A DNA stretch of 5,121 bases from Caryophanales bacterium UBA6768 (GCA_002453315.1 DKGO01000052.1:1-5121), one strand, 5' to 3'; shown: positions 1 to 5,121, counted from the stretch's first letter. Numbers and translations are program-made. Notes: generated from the letters alone by a model not told the origin.

Positions 1-331
1 CCGAACCAACAAATAATAATATCCAAACAAATAATACGATGAACAGATTGGCTGATTTTTGTTGTAAATTGACGACAACCATCGTTTCAGATCGTCCTAT
101 CAATTGAAAATCCAAGTGGGGATATAATTCTCGTAAATGTTTTATGACAATAAAACTATCGATAATAACGATATGGTTGTCTTTTTTCGTAATCCGATAA
201 ATAGGTATTTGTAGGAGTTTATCTTCATTTTCTCTCGGGGAACTAATGTGGGCAATATCCTTTAATTTAAGTGATTGATATTGTGACACATTTACTTTCT
301 TTTTCATCCGGATATAAACGACTTCTGTCAT
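1..331 (-). CDS. spoVAA: Stage V sporulation protein AA, N-terminal part (cut by window edge)
   Basis: Membrane protein of the SpoVA complex, which moves Ca-dipicolinic acid into the forespore and out again at germination. The frame is open from an ATG at 331 to the window edge: 110 codons of a protein usually a little over 200 residues. Residues 1-90 form a soluble, beta-rich-looking region, with stretches such as IPIYRITKKDNHIVIID near 42-58. A hydrophobic segment, probably the first membrane helix, begins near residue 94 and includes FVWILLFVGS. From memory, B. subtilis SpoVAA has the similar PLYQVSEKDKNIVILD and WLLLFIGS. The start is supported by GGAAAGGG eight bases upstream; an ATG eight bases further upstream is out of frame and stops at once. 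Position after sigF matches the conserved order, so spoVAB and the rest of spoVA should lie beyond the left edge. A SigG-like promoter precedes it. Confidence 0.92.
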   Translation of the reverse strand, partial: MTEVVYIRMKKKVNVSQYQSLKLKDIAHISSPRENEDKLLQIPIYRITKKDNHIVIIDSFIVIKHLRELYPHLDFQLIGRSETMVVVNLQQKSANLFIVLFVWILLFVGS

Positions 332-363
332 GGTGACATCCCTTTCCAACTCATCGTTAAAGT

Positions 364-393
364 TAGTTTGTATCAAGAAGAAAATTATATACA
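364..393 (-). promoter_or_regulatory. Candidate SigG promoter of the spoVA operon
   Basis: On the minus strand, TGTATA (388-393) is followed after 17 bases by CAAACTA (364-370). The SigG pattern is roughly G-N-ATA at -35, then 17-18 bases, then CATnnTA at -10; the only clear departure is A for T at the third position of the -10. Transcription would start near 357, about 25 bases before the spoVAA ATG. The spoVA operon is a known SigG target in B. subtilis, so the position fits. The -35 box sits inside the AT-rich tail of the sigF terminator hairpin. The match is by eye only. Confidence 0.6.
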
Positions 394-421
394 AAATCCT
401 TTACTTTGAGCAGTAAAGGAT
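381..421 (-). terminator. Probable intrinsic terminator after sigF
   Basis: A perfect 10-bp inverted repeat, atcctttact (396-405) and agtaaaggat (412-421), encloses a 6-base loop. Read on the minus strand it is followed by TTTGTATATAATTTT, a T-rich but interrupted tail. On the plus strand the following bases are A-rich, so termination is expected only for transcripts leaving sigF. The stem is AT-rich and the tail imperfect, so termination may be partial, with some read-through from spoIIA into spoVA. Confidence 0.7.
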
Positions 422-460
422 CAAATTAAATGAAACTTATTAATTTTTTGAAGTAAAAAT

Positions 461-1222
461 CTATGATGACTGGTTGATAAGTTGTTTTAAAGTTTGTAAA
501 ATTTTCTTTTCTAAGCGGGACACTTGTACCTGAGAAATATCTAATCTTTCCGCTACCTCAGATTGTGTATAATCTTTATAATAGCGCAAATAAACGATAA
601 TTCTTTCCCGCTCGGTTAACCTTTCAATGGCTTCATCTAAAATTAATTTGTCAAATGATATTGACTCATCATGTGGGAGTTGATCAAGTAATGTAATTGG
701 TTCCCCACCATTCTCATAAACTACCTCATGAATGGAGTGAGGAGATTTTATCGCCTCTTCTGCTTGAACAACATCTTCAGGCGTCATATTTAGTGCTTCA
801 GCAATTTCAAACACTGTAGGTGATCGATTTAACTTTTTTGATAACGATTCTTTTGTTATCCTAATTTTATTCCCAACCTCTTTTAAAGAACGACTTACCT
901 TTATTGTGCCATCATCCCTTATAAACCGTTGAATTTCTCCAATAATCATCGGGACAGCATAGGTTGAAAAACGAACTTCAAAGGTAAGGTCAAATTTATC
1001 AATTGCTTTTATTAATCCAATCGTACCAATTTGAAAAAGATCATCAGCATCATAGCCACGGTTTAAAAATCTTTGTACAATTGACCATACGAGACGAACA
1101 TTTTTTTCCACTAATAAATGTCTTGCTGCCTCATCTCCTTGCTGACTTTTCAATATATAGTCTCTAACTTGTTCATTTGTCAAAGTTCCTTTTTCTTTAC
1201 TTCCTTTTACATTTACATCCAT
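461..1222 (-). CDS. sigF: Forespore-specific RNA polymerase sigma factor SigF (SpoIIAC)
   Basis: First compartment-specific sigma factor of sporulation, active in the forespore once released from SpoIIAB. The 253 residues compare with 255 in B. subtilis. A sigma-70 layout is visible: regions 2.1-2.2 around DLFQIGTIGLIKAIDKFD (61-78), regions 2.3-2.4 around FSTYAVPMIIGEIQRFIRD (85-103), region 3 from about VSRSLKEVGNKI (109-120), and region 4.2 helix-turn-helix YTQSEVAERLDISQVQVSRL (218-237). The core blocks match remembered B. subtilis SigF almost exactly; the N-terminal 30 and C-terminal 15 residues vary. The ATG at 1222 is preceded by AGGTG seven bases away, and this Shine-Dalgarno overlaps the stop codon of spoIIAB, ten bases upstream of the start, suggesting coupled translation. 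It is the last gene of spoIIA; a hairpin follows. No key region is missing. Confidence 0.98.
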   Translation of the reverse strand: MDVNVKGSKEKGTLTNEQVRDYILKSQQGDEAARHLLVEKNVRLVWSIVQRFLNRGYDADDLFQIGTIGLIKAIDKFDLTFEVRFSTYAVPMIIGEIQRFIRDDGTIKVSRSLKEVGNKIRITKESLSKKLNRSPTVFEIAEALNMTPEDVVQAEEAIKSPHSIHEVVYENGGEPITLLDQLPHDESISFDKLILDEAIERLTERERIIVYLRYYKDYTQSEVAERLDISQVQVSRLEKKILQTLKQLINQSS

Positions 1223-1232
1223 TGTCAGGCAC

Positions 1233-1676
1233 CTAATGACAAACGATATTGCTTTTTAAAAGTTGTTTTCTCATCGTCACTGTCGTTCCTTCACCTATAA
1301 TAGAATCTATGTTTAACGAGTCCATGAAACTATCCATAATAGAAAAACCCATCCCCGATCTTTCCAATTCTGGTTTTGATGTAAATAATGGTGTCTTGGC
1401 TTCCTCAATATCGTGAATTCCTACGCCTTTATCAATAATCATTAACTCAAGCTCGTTGTCTTCATATATGTGACATTTAATTGTAATATAACTATCCCTA
1501 TTACCTTGATATCCATGAATAATTGCATTTGTTACTGCTTCCGAAACTACTGTTTTAACTTCCGTTAACTCATCCATTGTCGGATCAAGTTGTACCATAA
1601 AGGCTCCTACCGTTGCACGAGCAAAAGCTTCATTTTCACTAACACTTAAAAAAGTTAATTCCATTTTATTTTTCAC
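1233..1676 (-). CDS. spoIIAB: Anti-sigma F factor and serine kinase SpoIIAB
   Basis: Binds and inhibits SigF, and phosphorylates the anti-anti-sigma factor SpoIIAA on serine using ATP. The 147 residues form one GHKL (Bergerat fold) ATPase domain. The N box is VVSEAVTNAIIHGY (43-56), with catalytic-base candidate E46 and Mg-binding N50; the G1 box is DKGVG (82-86); the ATP lid and G2 box include FTSKPELERSGMGFSIM (98-114). Arg20 matches the B. subtilis residue known for contacting SigF and SpoIIAA. The start is GTG, within TCGTGA, so it overlaps the spoIIAA stop by four bases. A GGGGGTGG stretch lies just upstream, and remembered B. subtilis SpoIIAB also begins MKNEM, supporting the GTG over the ATG at codon 5. 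The overlap suggests coupled, near-stoichiometric synthesis with SpoIIAA. Confidence 0.97.
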   Translation of the reverse strand: MKNKMELTFLSVSENEAFARATVGAFMVQLDPTMDELTEVKTVVSEAVTNAIIHGYQGNRDSYITIKCHIYEDNELELMIIDKGVGIHDIEEAKTPLFTSKPELERSGMGFSIMDSFMDSLNIDSIIGEGTTVTMRKQLLKSNIVCH

Positions 1677-2026
1677 GATGCCACCCCCAAGGATAATAAT
1701 GCATGTTCTTCTGTCGATTCTAAACGTAAAATCTTAAATAAACCTGACATTTCAAAAATTCTTTTAATTGGCTCATGTACAGAACAAACAACCATTTGAC
1801 CACCGGTACGAATAATTTCTTTATATCGACCTAATATAACACCTATGCCTGAACTATCCATAAACGTTAAATCTTCTACATTAAGGACAATATGCTGGAT
1901 CGGATTTTGTTGCAATTGTGCCTGCCATTTCTCCCGTAAAATATTTGCCTCATGGTGATCCAATTCACCATTTAAACGAATAATTAATACATTTTCTTTC
2001 GTTATAAAAGAACAGCTCAATCCCAT
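1673..2026 (-). CDS. spoIIAA: Anti-sigma F factor antagonist SpoIIAA
   Basis: STAS-domain anti-anti-sigma factor. Unphosphorylated, it binds SpoIIAB and frees SigF; SpoIIAB phosphorylates it and the SpoIIE phosphatase reactivates it. From the ATG at 2026 the protein has 117 residues, the same length as in B. subtilis. The phosphorylation motif FMDSSGIGVILGRY spans 55-68, placing the target serine at 58 as in B. subtilis. GELDHHEA (20-27), MVVC (about 75-78) and MSGLFKILR are further family blocks, and the C-terminus LGVAS is the same as in the remembered homologue. An in-frame ATG at 2074 would add 16 residues, but the one at 2026 has a strong AGGAGTGA (2032-2039) at good spacing, and the extension would run through the promoter region. 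First gene of spoIIA; its stop overlaps the spoIIAB start. Confidence 0.97.
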   Translation of the reverse strand: MGLSCSFITKENVLIIRLNGELDHHEANILREKWQAQLQQNPIQHIVLNVEDLTFMDSSGIGVILGRYKEIIRTGGQMVVCSVHEPIKRIFEMSGLFKILRLESTEEHALLSLGVAS

Positions 2027-2031
2027 TAAAA

Positions 2032-2039
2032 TCACTCCT
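2032..2039 (-). promoter_or_regulatory. Ribosome binding site deciding the spoIIAA start
   Basis: AGGAGTGA on the minus strand lies five bases before the ATG at 2026 (eight bases counted from AGGAG). No comparable sequence precedes the in-frame ATG at 2074, so this site fixes the 117-residue form of SpoIIAA. Confidence 0.85.
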
Positions 2040-2045
2040 ATCTCG

Positions 2046-2127
2046 TTTGACACTATTCTTTTTCTCGTTTTCAAATTAATAATCCTTTAATTAGACAATG
2101 ACGATAAAAATTCAGCTAACTTCGACA
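2046..2127 (-). promoter_or_regulatory. Candidate spoIIA promoter: SigH-like elements with Spo0A boxes
   Basis: In B. subtilis spoIIA is transcribed by SigH RNA polymerase activated by Spo0A~P. Here the minus strand has AAAGGATTA (2080-2088), a full match to the SigH -35 pattern RnAGGAwWW. Twelve bases further is CGAGAAAAA (2059-2067), an imperfect match to the -10 RnnGAATww; a better GAAT core (2055-2058) sits too far away. Upstream are TGTCGAA (2121-2127), an exact Spo0A-box core, and TGTCTAA (2091-2097), one mismatch, exactly 30 bp apart, about three helical turns. TGTCAAA (2046-2052) also fits the core but lies near or after the expected start of transcription. Assignment is by pattern and position only. 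Confidence 0.55.
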
Positions 2128-2129
2128 TT

Positions 2130-3305
2130 TCATTTTCCTGAGGATTGCAATGTCATTAATTGCCGAAATGTTCTTTTCAACAAAGTAGTGAAGGATGCCT
2201 TGTCCATATCCTTCGTTAATATTAATGGTGATTCAAAAATCGTTTCCTTTTCGTTACTAATCGTTACGTGCCCAACTTTTTCTCCTTTTTTGATTGGTAA
2301 TTGATAACCATCCTTTATTCGCACGTCAATGGTTGGCACAAACGTGTCCTTTTCCCCCTTCCTATGAAGAATATTAATCGGCTCACTCGTTACAACATCA
2401 TATAATGCATCCTCTGTCCGCATATTTTTTATTTTCGTTAACGGTTCTCCTTGAGTGAATAACTTTTCAATTTCATAGTGGGAAAAGGCATGATGAATCA
2501 TTTCCATCGTCATTTTATTTCTATTTTTTATTGAATCGACTCCCATCACAACAGCAATAACACGCATATCGTCTTTCATTGCTGTTGCTGCTAAACAGTA
2601 TTTTGCTTCACTCGTATAACCTGTTTTTAAGCCATCAACTTCAGGATAAAATCGAACCAATTTATTCGTATTAACTAACCAAAATTCATTTTCCTCCCCT
2701 TTACGTAAATAATCTTCATAGATTGATGTATATTCTGTAATTTTTTCATTTTTTAATAATTGTTTAGACATCATCGCCATATCATATGCACTGGAATAAT
2801 GATTTTTAGTCGGTAACCCTGAAGCATTCTCAAAATGAGTGTGCTGTAACTGTAATTGTTTCGCCTTTTCATTCATAAGAGCAACAAATGCCTTTTCGCT
2901 TCCGGCAATTCTTTCCGCCAATGCGACACTAGCATCATTAGCGGAGGCTACTGCAACAGCTTTGACTAATTCATCAACCGTCATCTTCTCTCCCGCTTCT
3001 AAAAACACTTGTGACCCCCCCATAGAGGAAGCGTGTTCACTTACCGTAATTTCTTCATCCCAAGATAATTGTTTCTCGTTAATAGCTTCCATCACTAAAA
3101 GTAATGTCATAATTTTAGTCATACTTGCTGGTGGAAGTTCATCGTGTGCATTATTTTCATAGAGAACCTTTCCAGTTGATTGCTCTATCAATATACTCGA
3201 GCGTGCATTGTTATCAAATAAATCTACTTCCTCGGCTTGACTTATGTGACTATTAAAAAGTAATAGACTGACCATTAAACCAATCATAATAATTATTCGC
3301 TTCAT
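2130..3305 (-). CDS. dacF: Sporulation D-alanyl-D-alanine carboxypeptidase DacF (penicillin-binding protein)
   Basis: Low-molecular-mass penicillin-binding protein (peptidase family S11) that removes the terminal D-Ala from peptidoglycan stem peptides; in B. subtilis DacF acts from the forespore on spore peptidoglycan cross-linking. The 391 residues are close to the 389 of B. subtilis. A signal peptide spans about 1-24 (MKRI, hydrophobic core, then SQA before EE). The catalytic motifs are all present: S61-M-T-K64, S121-A-N123 and K227-T-G229 in DGLKTGYT. The region after about 290 is the family's beta-rich C-terminal domain, ending in a short basic, partly hydrophobic tail (TLLKRTFRQL, about 374-383) that may touch the membrane. 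The ATG at 3305 has GGAGGG five bases upstream. Symbol choice over dacA or dacB rests on its place directly before spoIIA. A SigF/SigG-type promoter precedes it, and no hairpin separates it from spoIIAA. Confidence 0.95.
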   Translation of the reverse strand: MKRIIIMIGLMVSLLLFNSHISQAEEVDLFDNNARSSILIEQSTGKVLYENNAHDELPPASMTKIMTLLLVMEAINEKQLSWDEEITVSEHASSMGGSQVFLEAGEKMTVDELVKAVAVASANDASVALAERIAGSEKAFVALMNEKAKQLQLQHTHFENASGLPTKNHYSSAYDMAMMSKQLLKNEKITEYTSIYEDYLRKGEENEFWLVNTNKLVRFYPEVDGLKTGYTSEAKYCLAATAMKDDMRVIAVVMGVDSIKNRNKMTMEMIHHAFSHYEIEKLFTQGEPLTKIKNMRTEDALYDVVTSEPINILHRKGEKDTFVPTIDVRIKDGYQLPIKKGEKVGHVTISNEKETIFESPLILTKDMDKASFTTLLKRTFRQLMTLQSSGK

Positions 3306-3335
3306 GATGTCCCTCCGAATTTTTTCATATATACA

Positions 3336-3366
3336 TAGAATGGCCAGAAAGGCATTAATTTATAAC
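3336..3366 (-). promoter_or_regulatory. Candidate forespore promoter of dacF (SigF/SigG type)
   Basis: On the minus strand GTTATA (3361-3366) is followed after 18 bases by CATTCTA (3336-3342), an exact fit to the SigG -10 pattern CATnnTA. Read for SigF, the same -35 is followed after 15 bases by GGCCATTCTA (3336-3345), which keeps the GG, A and T positions of GGnrAnAnTw with two mismatches. The -35 has T where G is usual. Transcription would begin near 3328, about 23 bases before the ATG. Known dependence of B. subtilis dacF on forespore sigma factors agrees with this. Confidence 0.6.
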
Positions 3367-3393
3367 TAAAATATGTTTATTTTATTTAATTTT

Positions 3394-3428
3394 TTGGTAG
3401 TATTGTGTATACTTAATGTGAATATAAA
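3394..3428 (+). promoter_or_regulatory. Possible promoter/operator region of the TetR-ABC cassette
   Basis: The 161-bp divergent gap contains an inverted repeat, AGTAT-N5-ATACT (3399-3413), with perfect 5-bp arms about 55 bp before the repressor gene. TetR-family proteins usually repress by binding such short palindromes near their own promoter. Possible -10 elements are TATACT (3408-3413) and TATAAA (3423-3428). TTGGTA (3394-3399) resembles a -35 but is 8 or 23 bases from them, so no vegetative promoter can be drawn with standard spacing. Treat the operator and promoter as tentative. Confidence 0.35.
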
Positions 3429-3451
3429 TTTTTATTATTCATTGATTCATT

Positions 3452-3460
3452 AAAGGAGGT
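3452..3460 (+). promoter_or_regulatory. Strong ribosome binding site of the TetR gene
   Basis: AAAGGAGGT lies six bases before the ATG at 3467 and is a near-complete complement of the 16S rRNA 3' end. It fixes the start of the repressor gene and suggests efficient translation. Confidence 0.85.
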
Positions 3461-3466
3461 ATTTAA

Positions 3467-4075
3467 ATGTCCAGAAAGTTCAATCAAGAGGAAAAGGCTT
3501 ATATTATGTCACAGTTGATCAAACGGGGTGCTGATTTATTTCGCCAATATGGTTTTAAAAAAACGTCAATTAACGATATTACAAATGCGGTAGGTATCGC
3601 ACAAGGGACATTCTATCATTTTTTCACTTCAAAGGAATCATTATATTTTACAATTTTAGAAAAGGAAGAAGAAAAAATGACATCACAATTTTTCACAGCC
3701 CCCTCTTTAACAAATGTTCACCCTAAAGAATTTATCAAACAATCGCTTAAAAACTTAATTGGCAGTGTTGAAAATAATCCACTCATAAGGGATTTATTTA
3801 TCAGGGATACGATGAAACAATTATTAAAAAAAATTCCGCCAGAACAATTAAAAGACCACTTCTCTCACGATGAATCCACATTTCAGACATGGTTAATGTC
3901 TTTAAAAAATTTGGGTATTGCTAGTAAGCTTAATTCCAATGTAATGACTGGATTGTTTAGGGCTTTATTTATGTTAAGTCTTCACAAACAGGAAATTGGC
4001 GAAAACGTGTATCGTGACGTGATCAACGTACAAATTGATTTAATTGTTGAGCATTTGTTCATTGAGGAGGATTGA
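3467..4075 (+). CDS. TetR/AcrR-family transcriptional regulator
   Basis: Probable dimeric, ligand-responsive repressor. The 202 residues are typical for the family. The N-terminal DNA-binding domain covers about 13-60: helix 1 with LIKRGADLFRQYGF (17-30), then KKTSINDITNAVG (31-43) and the recognition segment IAQGTFYHFFTSKESLY (44-60), where GTFYHFF-SKE is the characteristic TetR block. Residues from about 85 on are helical and unlike any ligand domain I can name, so the inducer is unknown. The start is fixed by AAAGGAGGT six bases before the ATG. The end of the gene (GAGGAGGATTGA) supplies the Shine-Dalgarno of the ABC ATPase gene five bases downstream, so the two are co-transcribed and the regulator very likely controls this exporter. 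It is transcribed away from dacF; a short palindrome in the gap may be its operator. Confidence 0.9.
   Translation: MSRKFNQEEKAYIMSQLIKRGADLFRQYGFKKTSINDITNAVGIAQGTFYHFFTSKESLYFTILEKEEEKMTSQFFTAPSLTNVHPKEFIKQSLKNLIGSVENNPLIRDLFIRDTMKQLLKKIPPEQLKDHFSHDESTFQTWLMSLKNLGIASKLNSNVMTGLFRALFMLSLHKQEIGENVYRDVINVQIDLIVEHLFIEED
4065..4070 (+). promoter_or_regulatory. Ribosome binding site deciding the ABC ATPase start
   Basis: AGGAGG lies inside the last codons of the TetR gene, ten bases before the ATG at 4081. The in-frame TTG at 4072 is only one base from it, too close to be used, so the ATG is chosen. Confidence 0.8.
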
Positions 4076-4080
4076 TTTTC

Positions 4081-5001
4081 ATGGCAACCGTGATTGAAAC
4101 AGTTAACTTAACAAAAAGGTACCGGGATTTTTATGCAGTTAAGGATGTTTCATTACAAATTAAAACGGGAGAAATTTACGGATTTATCGGATTAAATGGT
4201 GCTGGGAAAACAACACTGATAAGAATGTTGCTCGGCTTAATTAAACCAAGTAGCGGGGAATGCTTTATTAATGGAAATAAAGTGACGCGAACTAGTACAG
4301 ATTTATGGAGGAATGTTGGCCATATTGTAGAAACACCTTACTCATACCCGGAATTAACTGTCACAGAAAATTTACATATACAAAGACGACTACATGCCAT
4401 CAAAGATAGGACAGTAGTACAAAATATTATGAGGGAACTTCATTTAACAAAATATCAAGATGTAAAATCAAAAGATCTCTCCTTAGGTAATGTGCAACGA
4501 TTGGGGATTGCTAAAGCATTGGTTCACAGCCCGAAAATTTTAATATTAGATGAACCAGTTAATGGGCTAGATCCAAAAGGAATAGTCGAAATGCGAACAC
4601 TGTTGCAAAATTTATCAATAACTAAAAATGTCACTATTTTTATGTCTAGTCATCTATTGAGTGAAATAGCAAAAATCGCCACAAAGATTGGTGTTATTCA
4701 TGAAGGAAAAATGATCGAAGAAATTGATGTAACAATATTATATAGACGTTTAAATCAACGACTTATCATTAACACAAAAGACAATGCACAAGCAAGTGAT
4801 CTGTTAAAGGGGATGGGGAAACCTGTTAGGTTTACTAAAGACGGAAAAATAGAAACATATGATGAGAAGGCAATTGCAATGCCAGAGGAAATAACTTTAA
4901 ATCTCGTTAAAAATGGCTTATCTCCCTCAGAAATCCACGTAACTGAAGAGGACTTGGAATCTTATTTTCTACGAAAAATTCAAACGAAGGAGACATTGTA
5001 A
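4081..5001 (+). CDS. ABC transporter ATP-binding protein (BcrA-like, ABC-2 exporter family)
   Basis: ATPase subunit that would power an ABC-2 type exporter at the cytoplasmic face of the membrane. From the ATG at 4081 it has 306 residues. The nucleotide-binding domain spans about 4-215: Walker A G37-LNGAGKTT (37-45); Q-loop region GHIVETPYSYPELTVTENL (80-98), carrying Glu84 where glutamine is common, as I recall for BcrA-type proteins; signature LSLGN (133-137) followed by VQRLGIAKAL; Walker B ILILDEP (153-159); D-loop NGLDP (161-165); switch histidine H191 in MSSHLLSE. About 90 C-terminal residues form the accessory region usual in this group. The signature departs from LSGGQ, but SLG variants are common here. 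It lies five bases after the TetR gene and one base before the permease start. Substrate is unknown; antimicrobial peptides such as bacitracin or lantibiotics are a family-based guess. Confidence 0.93.
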   Translation: MATVIETVNLTKRYRDFYAVKDVSLQIKTGEIYGFIGLNGAGKTTLIRMLLGLIKPSSGECFINGNKVTRTSTDLWRNVGHIVETPYSYPELTVTENLHIQRRLHAIKDRTVVQNIMRELHLTKYQDVKSKDLSLGNVQRLGIAKALVHSPKILILDEPVNGLDPKGIVEMRTLLQNLSITKNVTIFMSSHLLSEIAKIATKIGVIHEGKMIEEIDVTILYRRLNQRLIINTKDNAQASDLLKGMGKPVRFTKDGKIETYDEKAIAMPEEITLNLVKNGLSPSEIHVTEEDLESYFLRKIQTKETL

Positions 5002-5002
5002 C

Positions 5003-5121
5003 ATGACATATTTCCTTAATGTATTAAAAATAGAAGGTTTGAAAATTAAAAGCTCAAAAGTCATTTGGATCACAGCACTTGCTTTTTCCATTGCCCCCAT
5101 AATGGCGGGGGTTTTTTTTTT
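5003..5121 (+). CDS. ABC-2 type permease, N-terminal fragment (cut by window edge)
   Basis: Membrane subunit expected to pair with the ATPase just upstream. The frame is open from the ATG at 5003 to the window edge, 39 codons plus two bases. Residues 1-19 are polar and basic (LKIEGLKIKSSK), followed from about residue 20 by a hydrophobic run (VIWITALAFSIAPIMAGVFF), as in the first cytoplasmic segment and membrane helix of BcrB-like permeases. AAGGAG (4987-4992) lies ten bases upstream, inside the ATPase gene, and the ATPase stop is one base before the start, so translation is probably coupled. The visible end coincides with a GC hairpin and a ten-base T run, so the reading frame beyond the edge cannot be judged. 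The family call rests on context plus the hydrophobic start. Confidence 0.75.
   Translation, partial: MTYFLNVLKIEGLKIKSSKVIWITALAFSIAPIMAGVFF
5094..5121 (+). other. GC hairpin plus T-tract inside the permease start
   Basis: CCCCC (5094-5098) can pair with GGGGG (5107-5111) around an 8-base loop, followed directly by ten T residues up to the window edge. The shape is that of an intrinsic terminator, yet it lies within codons 31-39 of the permease frame. It might attenuate permease expression, be a slippage-prone tract, or simply be coding sequence for Pro-Ile-Met-Ala-Gly-Val-Phe-Phe. The T run may continue beyond the window. Confidence 0.45.

Noticed and set aside
1118..1300. Plus-strand 60-codon open frame
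   Set aside because: It is antisense to the sigF start and spoIIAB end, has low-complexity Ser/Phe-rich content and no ribosome binding site; both overlapped genes are certain.
2098..2304. Plus-strand 68-codon open frame across the dacF 3' end
   Set aside because: It is antisense to dacF and the spoIIA control region, with no recognisable domain or Shine-Dalgarno.
2839..3162. Plus-strand 107-codon open frame
   Set aside because: It is entirely antisense to the catalytic region of dacF, and its Ala/Ser/Cys-rich composition is what the reverse reading of that gene yields.
3343..3354. Inverted repeat GCC-N5-GGC near the dacF promoter
   Set aside because: Only three base pairs are perfect, with no T-tract; too weak to be called a terminator or operator.
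3438..3452. Tandem ATTCATT-G-ATTCATT direct repeat before the TetR ribosome binding site
   Set aside because: Two short AT-rich copies can arise by chance here, and no partner or known site type fits.
4072..4080. TTG start extending the ABC ATPase by three residues
   Set aside because: TTG is one base from AGGAGG and overlaps the TetR stop; the ATG at 4081 has ten-base spacing and a normal family N-terminus.
4213..4491. Atypical ABC signature LSLGN and Glu in the Q-loop region as signs of a dead ATPase
   Set aside because: SLG-type signatures and Glu at this place are familiar in BcrA-like ATPases, and Walker A, Walker B, D-loop and switch histidine are all intact.

Overview
The window is AT-rich chromosomal DNA from an endospore-forming member of the Bacillaceae (Bacillota). 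This follows from an intact spoIIA-type sporulation locus in its usual order (dacF, spoIIAA, spoIIAB, sigF, spoVAA), Bacillus-like AGGAGG ribosome binding sites, and proteins that align almost residue for residue with the remembered Bacillus subtilis versions. The genus cannot be fixed from this stretch.

Minus strand, right to left (positions 3366 down to 1): dacF encodes a sporulation D,D-carboxypeptidase and is preceded by a promoter that fits both SigF and SigG. About 100 bp later comes the tricistronic spoIIA operon, spoIIAA-spoIIAB-sigF: anti-anti-sigma factor, anti-sigma kinase and forespore sigma factor. The dacF-spoIIAA gap holds Spo0A-box-like heptamers and a SigH-like -35. A 10-bp hairpin ends sigF. 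A SigG-like promoter overlaps the tail of that hairpin and leads into spoVAA, the first gene of the dipicolinic acid channel operon, cut off by the left edge after 110 codons.

Plus strand (3467 to 5121): diverging from dacF is a compact cassette of a TetR-family repressor, a BcrA-like ABC ATPase and the first 39 codons of an ABC-2 permease, cut off by the right edge. Spacing is tight and each gene has its own Shine-Dalgarno. The layout is that of a drug or peptide exporter controlled by its own repressor.

How the parts work together: Spo0A~P with SigH would switch on spoIIA before septation. SpoIIAB then holds SigF inactive until dephosphorylated SpoIIAA (Ser58) releases it in the forespore. 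SigF, and later SigG, transcribe dacF and possibly read through into spoIIA, and SigG drives spoVA. The TetR-ABC cassette has no obvious sporulation role and appears to be an accessory neighbour. I see no RNA genes, CRISPR array, insertion sequence or clearly new system. The most notable points are the regulatory sites and a hairpin plus T-tract inside the start of the permease gene.
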